Below are positions 1 through 5,327 of a stretch of 5,491 nt of DNA, piece by piece; positions within the stretch are counted from its first letter, which is position 1, and each line of letters begins with the position of its first letter. The notes under the pieces were generated by a model that saw nothing but the letters and a program-made list of their open reading frames with translations, had not been told where the DNA came from and ran no database searches. Made by a program: the position numbers and the translations under genes. Source of the DNA: Coprococcus sp. (GTDB taxonomy: Bacteria; Bacillota; Clostridia; Lachnospirales; Lachnospiraceae); the NCBI GenBank assembly GCA_016297325.1, contig JAEDGW010000145.1, forward strand, positions 1 through 5,491, in the 5' to 3' direction.

Positions 1-50
1 TCTCAATAATATGGTATATTTTACATACACCTTGATTTTGTTGATATTTT

Positions 51-79
51 TTGCTAAATTAAGTACGTACGTGTATTAA
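51..79 (+). promoter_or_regulatory. candidate promoter for nfnAB
   Basis: TTGCTA (51-56), a 17-base spacer and TATTAA (74-79) make a moderate sigma-A-like promoter, with TG immediately before the -10. Initiation would fall near 83-87, leaving a leader of about 70 nt. The spacer holds the self-complementary ACGTACGT (65-72), which could be a protein site. Other TTGA-type boxes at 33 and 41 have poorer -10 partners, so the assignment is tentative. Confidence 0.4.
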
Positions 80-81
80 TA

Positions 82-136
82 GGGGCATTTGCACCCATTT
101 ACAGAATAAAATGATCATAACAGTCAGATTTGGCTG
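82..136 (+). other. nfnA leader with two small hairpins
   Basis: Two short hairpins are visible. The first pairs GGGGC (82-86) with GCACCC (91-96) around an ATTT loop, with one bulged A. The second pairs CAGTCA (121-126) with TGGCTG (131-136) around GATT, with one G-U pair. The second ends just before the ribosome binding region. Neither has a T-tract, so they are not terminators, and I recognise no known riboswitch class. They may set mRNA stability or ribosome access. Confidence 0.35.
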
Positions 137-157
137 TCGGAAAGGACGGAGCGCAGA

Positions 158-1045
158 GTGTATAAGATTACTAAGGTTGAACAGTTGACAGAGACCATAT
201 ACCTCATGGACGTGGTTGCACCACGAGTTGCAAATAAATGTCTTCCAGGACAGTTTGTAATTGTCAGAGGTTCTGAGGATGGAGAGAGAATTCCTCTCAC
301 TATCTGCGATTACTCAAGAGAGGACGGAACCATCACTATAGTATTCCAGGTAGTTGGAGCTGCTACAGAGATGATGAAGAATAAGAAGGTTGGAGATTCA
401 TTTGCAGATTTTGTTGGACCACTTGGTTGTCCATCAGAGTTCTGCAAAGAAGATATAGAAGAGCTCAAGAAAAAGAAGATCCTCTTCGTTGCAGGTGGTG
501 TTGGAACAGCGCCTGTATACCCACAGGTAAAGTGGCTCCACGAGCAGGGCATCGATGCTGATGTTATCGTCGGAGGAAGAAACAAGTCACTCATCATTCT
601 TGAGGACAAGATGAAGAAGGTAGCCGGCAACCTGTATATCACAACAGATGACGGTTCATACGGAAGCAAGGGTGTCGTTACAAATGAGATCCAGAAGCTT
701 GTAGACGCTGGTAACAAGTATGATGTGTGTGTTGCCATTGGACCTATGATCATGATGAAGTTCGTATGTAAGCTCACAAAGGAGCTTGATATTCCTACAG
801 TTGTCAGCCTTAACCCTATCATGGTAGACGGAACAGGTATGTGTGGTGCCTGCCGTGTAACAGTAGGCGGAGAGGTCAAGTTCGCATGTGTAGACGGACC
901 AGAGTTCGATGGACACAAGGTGAACTTTGAGGAGGCTATGCAGCGTCAGCAGATCTACAAGACTGCAGAGGGCAGAGCATTCCTTGCAGCAAAAGAGGGC
1001 GATACCCATCATGGCGGATGTGGAAACTGTGGAGGTGACAAGTAA
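158..1045 (+). CDS. nfnA: NfnA: small subunit of NADH-dependent reduced ferredoxin:NADP+ oxidoreductase
   Basis: A 295-residue FAD/[2Fe-2S] protein of the ferredoxin-NADP reductase / dihydroorotate dehydrogenase electron-transfer subunit superfamily. With NfnB it forms a soluble cytoplasmic flavin-based bifurcating transhydrogenase; the small subunit takes electrons from NADH through its FAD. Visible: a beta-barrel FAD domain with ERIPLT (43-48), a nucleotide-binding loop VAGGVGTAP (111-119), and a C-terminal [2Fe-2S] site D224-x4-C229-x2-C232-x11-C244, the Asp plus three Cys arrangement reported for Nfn. The tail is glycine-rich with two more cysteines (C288, C291). The GTG start is chosen because family proteins begin with this MYKI-like segment and GGAG (148-151) lies 6 bases upstream; no in-frame ATG occurs earlier. 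It overlaps nfnB by one base. An alternative label is the older sulfide dehydrogenase subunit name; pairing with a GltD-like partner favours Nfn. Confidence 0.9.
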   Translation: MYKITKVEQLTETIYLMDVVAPRVANKCLPGQFVIVRGSEDGERIPLTICDYSREDGTITIVFQVVGAATEMMKNKKVGDSFADFVGPLGCPSEFCKEDIEELKKKKILFVAGGVGTAPVYPQVKWLHEQGIDADVIVGGRNKSLIILEDKMKKVAGNLYITTDDGSYGSKGVVTNEIQKLVDAGNKYDVCVAIGPMIMMKFVCKLTKELDIPTVVSLNPIMVDGTGMCGACRVTVGGEVKFACVDGPEFDGHKVNFEEAMQRQQIYKTAEGRAFLAAKEGDTHHGGCGNCGGDK

Positions 1046-1047
1046 TG
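1031..1047 (+). promoter_or_regulatory. nfnB ribosome binding site inside nfnA, with TAATG overlap
   Basis: GGAGGTGA (1031-1038) is a near-perfect Shine-Dalgarno sequence lying within the last codons of nfnA, 6 bases before the nfnB ATG (1045-1047). The final A of the nfnA TAA stop is the first base of that ATG. This arrangement favours translational coupling and balanced production of two subunits that work as a heterodimer. The same bases encode the Gly-Gly-Asp end of NfnA. Confidence 0.9.
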
Positions 1048-2445
1048 GCTATAGAAGTAGATGTTTGGAAGAGAGTGCCGGTTCGCGAGCAGGAGCCACA
1101 GGTACGTGCAAAGAATTTTGAAGAGGTTTGTTACGGATATAATGAAGAGGAGGCTATGGCTGAGGCTTCAAGATGTATAGGATGTAAGAATGCCCCATGT
1201 ATGAAGGGCTGTCCTGTATCCATCAATATCCCTGGATTTATAGCTCAGGTCAAGGAAGGCAACTTCGCTGAGGCATTCAAGATCATCAGTGAGTCATCAG
1301 CACTTCCTGCTGTATGTGGCCGTGTATGCCCACAGGAGACACAGTGTGAGCAGAAGTGTATCAGAGGAATCAAGGGCGAGGCGATCTCTATCGGTAAGCT
1401 TGAGAGATTTGTCGCTGACTGGGCTCGTGAGAACGGTATCAAGCCAGAGCCAGCTAAGGAGAAGAATGGTCACAAGGTGGCAGTCATCGGATCAGGTCCT
1501 TCAGGTGTGACAGCAGCTGGAGATCTTGCAAAGATGGGTTACGATGTAACTATATTCGAGGCGCTTCACCAGCCGGGCGGAGTTCTCGTATACGGAATTC
1601 CAGAGTTCCGTCTTCCAAAGGAGAAGGTAGTTGCCAAGGAGATCGAGAACATCAGGTCACTTGGTGTCAAGATAGAGACAAATGTAGTAGTAGGAAAGTC
1701 AGTCACAATCGACTCACTCCTTGAGGATGAGGGATTTGACGCAGTGTTCATTGGATCAGGTGCAGGACTTCCTAAGTTCATGGGTATCCCAGGCGAGAAT
1801 GCCAACGGCGTATTCTCAGCAAATGAGTACCTCACAAGAAGCAACCTTATGAAGGCATTTGACGAGAATTCAAATACACCTATCATGAGAGGTAAGAAGG
1901 TTGCTGTTGTCGGTGGTGGAAATGTTGCTATGGATGCAGCAAGAACAGCACTCAGACTTGGCGCTGAGACACATATCGTATACAGACGTTCAGAGGAGGA
2001 GCTCCCAGCCAGAGTTGAGGAGGTTCACCATGCTAAGGAAGAGGGAATCATATTTGATCTCCTCACAAACCCAACAGAGATCCTTGAGGATGAGAACGGC
2101 TGGGTATGCGGCATGAAGTGTGTGAAGATGGAGCTCGGTGAGCCTGATGCATCAGGCAGAAGAAGACCTGTTGTGATTCCTGATTCAGAGTTCACAATGG
2201 ATGTTGACACAGTCATCATGTCACTTGGAACTTCACCAAACCCACTTATCTCATCTACAACAGAGGGACTTGAGACAAACAAGTGGAAGTGTATCGTTGC
2301 AGAAGAGGCAAACGGACAGACAACCAAGGAAGGCGTATATGCCGGTGGTGATGCCGTAACAGGAGCTGCAACAGTTATCCTTGCAATGGAAGCTGGTAGA
2401 GCTGGTGCAAAGGGAATTGATGAGTACATCAAGAACAACAAGTAA
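1045..2445 (+). CDS. nfnB: NfnB: large subunit of NADH-dependent reduced ferredoxin:NADP+ oxidoreductase (GltD-like)
   Basis: A 466-residue iron-sulfur flavoprotein of the glutamate synthase small-subunit (GltD) / dihydropyrimidine dehydrogenase N-terminal family. In Nfn it carries the bifurcating FAD, the ferredoxin-side clusters and the NADP(H) site. The N-terminal domain has C44-x2-C47-x4-C52-x3-C56, then C95-x5-C101-x3-C105, for two [4Fe-4S] clusters; E120 in IGKLERF aligns with the non-cysteine ligand of the family. The FAD Rossmann motif is GSGPSG (149-154). The NADP loop is GGGNVAMDAA (290-299), followed by the RR pair 314-315 that suits the 2'-phosphate. The C-terminal FAD segment is YAGGDAVTGAATV (432-444). 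Length is normal. Translationally coupled to nfnA and followed by a terminator, so the operon has two genes. Alone it could be mistaken for gltD, but no large glutamate synthase subunit is adjacent and an NfnA partner is. Confidence 0.9.
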   Translation: MAIEVDVWKRVPVREQEPQVRAKNFEEVCYGYNEEEAMAEASRCIGCKNAPCMKGCPVSINIPGFIAQVKEGNFAEAFKIISESSALPAVCGRVCPQETQCEQKCIRGIKGEAISIGKLERFVADWARENGIKPEPAKEKNGHKVAVIGSGPSGVTAAGDLAKMGYDVTIFEALHQPGGVLVYGIPEFRLPKEKVVAKEIENIRSLGVKIETNVVVGKSVTIDSLLEDEGFDAVFIGSGAGLPKFMGIPGENANGVFSANEYLTRSNLMKAFDENSNTPIMRGKKVAVVGGGNVAMDAARTALRLGAETHIVYRRSEEELPARVEEVHHAKEEGIIFDLLTNPTEILEDENGWVCGMKCVKMELGEPDASGRRRPVVIPDSEFTMDVDTVIMSLGTSPNPLISSTTEGLETNKWKCIVAEEANGQTTKEGVYAGGDAVTGAATVILAMEAGRAGAKGIDEYIKNNK

Positions 2446-2467
2446 TAATTATATAGAGTCATAAAAC

Positions 2468-2513
2468 GAGGCTGATGTGTATAAGGTAATACTTCACATC
2501 AGCCTTGATTTTT
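2468..2513 (+). terminator. intrinsic terminator of nfnAB
   Basis: AGGCTGATGTG (2469-2479) pairs perfectly over 11 bp with CACATCAGCCT (2495-2505); an outer G-T pair is possible. A T-rich run (TTGATTTTTA) follows. It starts about 23 bases after the nfnB stop and closes the two-gene operon. Confidence 0.9.
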
Positions 2514-2528
2514 ATATGGGTACGTCAC

Positions 2529-2631
2529 GGGAAGCTTGTGCTGGCTGTGCAGAGGTTTGTGTAGGGAAGCTTGTGTTGATGATGTAGAGGTTAGCAAGGG
2601 AAGTTTGGACTAACAGTGCATAGGCCTGTCA
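2529..2631 (+). repeat. three degenerate tandem copies of a ~34-35 bp unit
   Basis: Units begin at 2529, 2564 and 2598, each opening with GGGAAG[CT]TTG. They share an internal [AT]TG[CT]A[GT]AGG block about 20 bases into the unit. Copies 1 and 2 are identical over the first 12 bases (GGGAAGCTTGTG); copy 3 is more diverged. The 35- and 34-base periods do not keep a reading frame and stops occur, so this is not an intact coding repeat. I do not recognise the family. Confidence 0.65.
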
Positions 2632-2733
2632 TGAAAATTTGAACCGGTAAATCATAGCCACATAAAGTAAGTTTGAATCTTTCGATGCGCATTTCACATA
2701 AACACCATAAGGGGCCAAAAAGATAAAAACTGT

Positions 2734-2780
2734 GCGTTATGGATAGAGTACGGATGGAGTTGTGGATGGGCGTTACGGAT
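2734..2780 (+). repeat. short degenerate ~12 bp tandem repeat
   Basis: Four loosely similar units share a GGAT core (2741, 2752, 2764, 2777), with spacings of 11, 12 and 13 bases and a preceding G-x-GT[TA] element. The first (GCGTTATGGAT) and last (GCGTTACGGAT) match at 10 of 11 positions; the middle two are weaker. It may be low-complexity drift rather than a functional array. Confidence 0.4.
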
Positions 2781-2834
2781 AACGAATCTTGGAATCCTTA
2801 ATTAGAGAATAAGAAACCAAGAATGCAATTAGCA

Positions 2835-2903
2835 GAAATATCAAAAGAACAGGAAATATCAAAAGAACAGAAATTTCAAAATAACAGAAATGTCAAAGAA
2901 ACA
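2835..2903 (+). repeat. four tandem 17 bp repeats abutting a ribosome binding site
   Basis: Units at 2835-2851, 2853-2869, 2870-2886 and 2887-2903. The first two are identical (GAAATATCAAAAGAACA) with one extra G between them; the third and fourth differ at two or three positions. The last unit ends directly before GGGGGAA, the ribosome binding site of the 2916 gene. A period of 17 is not a multiple of three, which argues that the region is untranslated leader rather than protein. The A-rich, C/G-poor composition would keep the leader unstructured. Confidence 0.8.
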
Positions 2904-2915
2904 GGGGGAAGCGAT

Positions 2916-3287
2916 ATGTACGATGAATTTGCAATCTGGTTGGATAGAATTATAGATGAGAATATGCCACTGCCTGGTGTGGCGATCAATTTCAATATAT
3001 ATGAAGAGGTGGACTTGCACTGGTCGATCCAGTTGATAAGTTCAACTTATTTTGACGAGGAGGATGAGGATTGGAATTGCTACGAGGAGTTTACTACTGG
3101 GGAAGATCTGTATGAATGGCAGCAGGATACAGGCTGGGAAGAGATACTTGAAATTTCCTGTGAGATGATCAAAAAGTATCTTGCTGAAGGAAAATATGCT
3201 GAAGAGTTGAAGAAGTATGAGGCGGTTGCCGCCGGATTCGTGGACGGCGATGTGGAAATCTTGTACAGAAGAATAAGTTCAATATAG
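2916..3287 (+). CDS. small acidic protein of unknown function
   Basis: A 123-residue protein that I do not recognise. It is very acidic (31 Asp/Glu against 8 Lys/Arg), rich in aromatic residues with five Trp (8, 36, 53, 68, 74), and has no signal peptide or membrane segment, so it is probably cytoplasmic. An acidic cluster (FDEEDEDW, 46-53) precedes a likely amphipathic helix of about residues 74-100. The start at 2916 is preferred over an in-frame ATG at 2823: GGGGGAA (2904-2910) lies 5 bases before 2916, whereas 2823 has no ribosome binding site and would place the 17-bp repeats inside the protein. Small, acidic, Trp-rich soluble proteins are common among immunity proteins, but no toxin gene is adjacent, so that is only a possibility. 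It stands alone, with gaps of over 170 bases on both sides. Confidence 0.75.
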   Translation: MYDEFAIWLDRIIDENMPLPGVAINFNIYEEVDLHWSIQLISSTYFDEEDEDWNCYEEFTTGEDLYEWQQDTGWEEILEISCEMIKKYLAEGKYAEELKKYEAVAAGFVDGDVEILYRRISSI

Positions 3288-3466
3288 ATCACTTACCTGG
3301 TCCTGGACACAAACTTTTTTACATATTTAGTACAGCATATAGTATGTTGTATAAACCAGTGCGAGCTACAAGAAATAGTGTGAGTTGTAGCAACCATTTC
3401 GAGAAGCAGGGATGGTATGAATGGTAGAAATGTATGTTGTATGAAATGAGATAGGTGGGTGGCAAC
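3288..3466 (+). promoter_or_regulatory. upstream region of the HAD hydrolase gene
   Basis: This 179-base gap holds a T-rich stretch and AT-rich elements that could form a promoter (TTTTTA at 3316-3321 with TATAGT at 3338-3343, spacer 16; or TATAAA at 3350-3355), none strong. An inverted repeat GCTACAA (3365-3371) / TTGTAGC (3385-3391) spans a 13-base loop. GTATGTTGTAT occurs twice, at 3342-3352 and 3432-3442. No T-tract follows the inverted repeat, so it is not a terminator for the preceding gene; operator or leader roles are guesses. AGGTGG (3453-3458) is the ribosome binding site for the start at 3467. Confidence 0.4.
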
Positions 3467-4300
3467 ATGAAAACTTTATATGTATCAGATCTGGATGGTA
3501 CACTTCTGCGCAGCAATGAGACCACATCTGAATATACGAACAGTGTTATCAATAATCTGACGGACAGAGGGATTATATTCTCCTATGCCACGGCGCGCTC
3601 ACTTATTACGGCAAAGAAAGTGACAAGTGGACTGCGTGCGGAAATTCCGCTGATCGTGTACAATGGGGCGTTTATCGTAGACAATCTTACTGGTGAAGTC
3701 CTTGCTGCGAATTACTTTGATGAATCGGTAGGAGAGGTGCTTGATGATCTGTTCGGCAATCAGATATTTCCGATAGTGTATGCGCGGATAGATGGCAAGG
3801 AGAAATTTTCGTATGTCCCTGAGCTGTGCACAGACGGGATGAAGAAGTTCCTGCTCAGCAGGCAGGGGGATGTCAGGACAAATGTCGTAAAGTCCGCGGA
3901 GAACTTGAAAGCGGGAGATATTTTTTACATAACCTGCATTGACAGTTCGGAAAAATTAAAGCCGTTGTACGACAAGTATAAAGATAAATTTCACTGTGTA
4001 TATCAGAAAGACATTTATACAGATGAACAATGGCTGGAGATCATGCCTTCTGCGGCATCCAAGGCAAATGCGATAAAACAGTTGCAGGAACTTCTGGGAT
4101 GCGACAGGGTGGTTGCTTTTGGAGATGGCAGGAATGATATAGATATGTTTGAGCTTGCTGACGAAAGCTACGCAGTGCAAAATGCTGATGAACAGCTTAA
4201 AAGGTATGCCACATCGGTTATATCATCAAATGATAATGATGGGGTGGCACACTGGCTTGAGGATAATTATAGCGCTGAATTGCAGAATGATCAGGAGTAA
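3467..4300 (+). CDS. Cof-type HAD-IIB family hydrolase (probable sugar-phosphate or cofactor phosphatase)
   Basis: A 277-residue cytoplasmic phosphatase of the haloacid dehalogenase superfamily, Cof / subclass IIB. Known members dephosphorylate sugar phosphates, FMN or pyridoxal phosphate; the substrate cannot be read from sequence. Motif I is DLDGTLL (8-14), with nucleophile D8 and acid/base D10. Motif II is T42 in SYATAR. Motif III is K199. Motif IV is GDGRNDIDM (219-227), with D220 and D224 as Mg2+ ligands. The C-terminal SNDNDGVAHWLE is typical of the family. Residues of roughly 80-190 form the cap. All catalytic residues are present, so it should be active. The ATG at 3467 is chosen over an in-frame GTG at 3455 because AGGTGG lies 8 bases upstream and the motif I Asp then sits at the usual position. 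Its codons (more GCG, CGG, CTG) differ from nfnAB, suggesting lower expression. Apparently monocistronic. Confidence 0.9.
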   Translation: MKTLYVSDLDGTLLRSNETTSEYTNSVINNLTDRGIIFSYATARSLITAKKVTSGLRAEIPLIVYNGAFIVDNLTGEVLAANYFDESVGEVLDDLFGNQIFPIVYARIDGKEKFSYVPELCTDGMKKFLLSRQGDVRTNVVKSAENLKAGDIFYITCIDSSEKLKPLYDKYKDKFHCVYQKDIYTDEQWLEIMPSAASKANAIKQLQELLGCDRVVAFGDGRNDIDMFELADESYAVQNADEQLKRYATSVISSNDNDGVAHWLEDNYSAELQNDQE

Positions 4301-4342
4301 GAAGCTGGCGGTGTATGACGATAAATATACATAAAAATCAGG

Positions 4343-4372
4343 TTGTCATTTGCGCAGAGTAAGGTATATAAT
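4343..4372 (+). promoter_or_regulatory. promoter upstream of the lrp leader
   Basis: TTGTCA (4343-4348), an 18-base spacer and a consensus TATAAT (4367-4372) form a good sigma-A-type promoter, with initiation expected near 4379-4381. A second TATAAT at 4386-4391 lacks a convincing -35. The transcript would run about 210 nt before the lrp start. Confidence 0.7.
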
Positions 4373-4378
4373 GACACT

Positions 4379-4588
4379 ATACGTTTATAATCTTAAGTAA
4401 ATATGCTTATATGATTGTGAAACACAAGTTGCACCCCGAGATAAGGTGCTTGAATAGGAAAAAGGACAATTGCGGTTATGTAGGATAATATTGGGAGCGC
4501 CCAACTGGTTGATAGGTCAGGGAAGCGTCTGTATTTTTCATCTTTAATATTGTGATTGCCTGAGAAAGTGAGAAGGAGAACACATCTT
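4379..4588 (+). other. long structured leader or unassigned small RNA before lrp
   Basis: About 210 bases between the promoter and the lrp ATG contain clean small hairpins: TTGTG-AAA-CACAA (4415-4427), GCACC/GGTGC around a 9-base loop (4431-4449), and TTGGG-AGCG-CCCAA (4491-4504). The second has an alternative fold, CAAG/CTTG plus CACC/GGTG with a 3-base bulge. A T-run (4533-4538) follows a weak CAGG/TCTG stem (4518-4530), a poor terminator at best. No coding frame fits. It matches no riboswitch, T-box, 6S, SRP or tmRNA signature that I can recognise. It could be a cis-regulatory leader or an independent RNA. Confidence 0.4.
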
Positions 4589-5083
4589 ATGGAAAAGAAA
4601 GAAATGATATACTACAGACTGGACGAGGTGGATGAGAAGATACTTGCCATGCTTCAGGACAATGCACGTGTATCACTCAAGGATATAGGCGCTGAGGTGT
4701 CCATGTCACCTACAGCAGTTGGAACAAGAATAGACAGAATGCTTGCTGAGGGCGTGCTTGAGGGATTCACCACCAAGCTTAACCCGGAGGCGATGGGACA
4801 CTACATCAAGGCATTTATCAACCTGGAGGTTTCACCGGAGCAGAAGGCTGAGTTCTATCCATATATAGACAGCGTGTTAAATGTCGTTGAGTGTAACTGT
4901 GTGACAGGAGACTACTCCATGCTCATAGAGGTTCGATTCAAGACGACAGCAGATCTCGACCATTTTGTCGGCGAGCTTCAGAGATTTGGCAAGACAAAGA
5001 CCCAGATCGTATTCTCCACAAATGTAAAGCACAGATGCAGATACTGGAAGAATGATCTTCACCATGACGAGGATAAGAAGTAG
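4589..5083 (+). CDS. Lrp/AsnC-family transcriptional regulator
   Basis: A 164-residue DNA-binding regulator of the leucine-responsive / AsnC family, which typically senses amino acids and forms dimers or octamers. The N-terminal helix-turn-helix domain begins with LDEVDEKILAMLQDNAR (about 11-27) and has the recognition region SLKDIGAEVSMSPTAVGTRI (29-48). The C-terminal RAM (amino-acid binding) domain covers about 70-147 with the TGDYS turn (106-110). A short, charged C-terminal tail follows. The ATG at 4589 is preferred over an in-frame TTG at 4556: AAGGAG (4573-4578) lies 10 bases before it, and the TTG would add an 11-residue basic extension with no ribosome site. It has its own promoter and lies 244 bases upstream of gdhA in the same orientation, which suggests control of glutamate synthesis or of its own gene; the true ligand and targets are unknown. 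Confidence 0.92.
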   Translation: MEKKEMIYYRLDEVDEKILAMLQDNARVSLKDIGAEVSMSPTAVGTRIDRMLAEGVLEGFTTKLNPEAMGHYIKAFINLEVSPEQKAEFYPYIDSVLNVVECNCVTGDYSMLIEVRFKTTADLDHFVGELQRFGKTKTQIVFSTNVKHRCRYWKNDLHHDEDKK

Positions 5084-5155
5084 AAAGCTGGAATTGGGAG
5101 AAAACGCATTAAAATATTTCCCGTGTGAACTACAATAACCAGGGATAATGTTTAC

Positions 5156-5177
5156 AAATGATAAGAGTAAATGATAA
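5156..5177 (+). repeat. direct repeat AAATGATAA x2 in the lrp-gdhA gap
   Basis: AAATGATAA occurs at 5156-5164 and 5169-5177, 13 bases from start to start, in an AT-rich stretch about 60 bases upstream of the gdhA -35 box. Lrp-family proteins favour AT-rich sites spaced roughly along helical turns, so this could be a binding region, but AT-rich sequence gives such repeats by chance. Confidence 0.3.
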
Positions 5178-5233
5178 AAACAGGGGAAAATTAAGTGAAA
5201 ACAAAAAAATACTTAGATTTCTCAAGTTTTTGC

Positions 5234-5262
5234 TTTACAATCTTAATTTCCTATACTATAAT
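5234..5262 (+). promoter_or_regulatory. gdhA promoter
   Basis: TTTACA (5234-5239), a 17-base spacer and consensus TATAAT (5257-5262) make a strong sigma-A promoter. Initiation near 5269 leaves a leader of about 59 nt before the gdhA ATG. Confidence 0.85.
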
Positions 5263-5268
5263 AGGGAA
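5248..5268 (+). promoter_or_regulatory. inverted repeat over the gdhA -10 box (candidate operator)
   Basis: TTCCTAT (5248-5254) is mirrored by ATAGGGAA (5261-5268), with one extra G in the right arm and the -10 core between the arms; CTAT/ATAG is exact. A protein bound here would block RNA polymerase, so repression is the simplest reading. The adjacent Lrp-type regulator is one candidate binder, but this is inference. Confidence 0.45.
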
Positions 5269-5294
5269 CGTGGTCAGGAAATAATTAACAGGCC

Positions 5295-5306
5295 ATTATA
5301 TATAAT
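5295..5306 (+). promoter_or_regulatory. 12-bp AT palindrome in the gdhA leader
   Basis: ATTATATATAAT is a perfect palindrome about 20 bases before the gdhA ATG and just upstream of its AGGAGG (5313-5318). Its right half is a TATAAT, so it could also be a second -10 box, but no good -35 lies 16-18 bases before it. It may equally be chance in AT-rich DNA. Confidence 0.3.
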
Positions 5307-5327
5307 CAGTTTAGGAGGATTTTTACT

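Larger units (their letters stand above)
2514..2915 (+). other. repeat-rich region without a recognisable gene
   Basis: About 400 bases between the nfnAB terminator and the next start. I see no open frame with a ribosome binding site before 2916 on either strand. It contains three unrelated degenerate tandem repeats (listed separately) and an unremarkable stretch at about 2632-2733 with only a 6-bp CCATAA/TTATGG inverted pair (2705-2710 and 2738-2743 region). It must also hold the promoter of the following gene, but I could not identify a convincing -35/-10 pair. A decayed gene is possible but unsupported. Confidence 0.6.

Noticed and set aside
310..918. Long open frame on the - strand inside nfnA
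   Set aside because: It is antisense to a gene with clear family motifs, has no ribosome binding site, and its translation is low-complexity Ser/Thr/Pro-rich, as expected from the complement of the nfnA codons.
1045..2445. Calling this gene gltD (glutamate synthase small subunit)
   Set aside because: It is translationally coupled to an NfnA-type protein and no glutamate synthase large subunit is next to it, so NfnB fits better.
2025..2462. Open frame on the - strand at the 3' end of nfnB
   Set aside because: Its coding is antisense to conserved NfnB residues, and the translation resembles no protein family.
2529..2903. Repeats in the gap as a CRISPR array
   Set aside because: Units are adjacent or diverged, with no uniform unique spacers and no cas genes.
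4511..4530. GGTCAGG...GAAGC resemblance to the SRP RNA core
   Set aside because: The diagnostic GGAAGGAAGCA tetraloop region is missing and the flanks do not pair into the SRP hairpin.
5096..5122. GGGA...TCCC hairpin after lrp as a terminator
   Set aside because: Only 4 clean pairs with a long loop and no T-tract after it; too weak to call.
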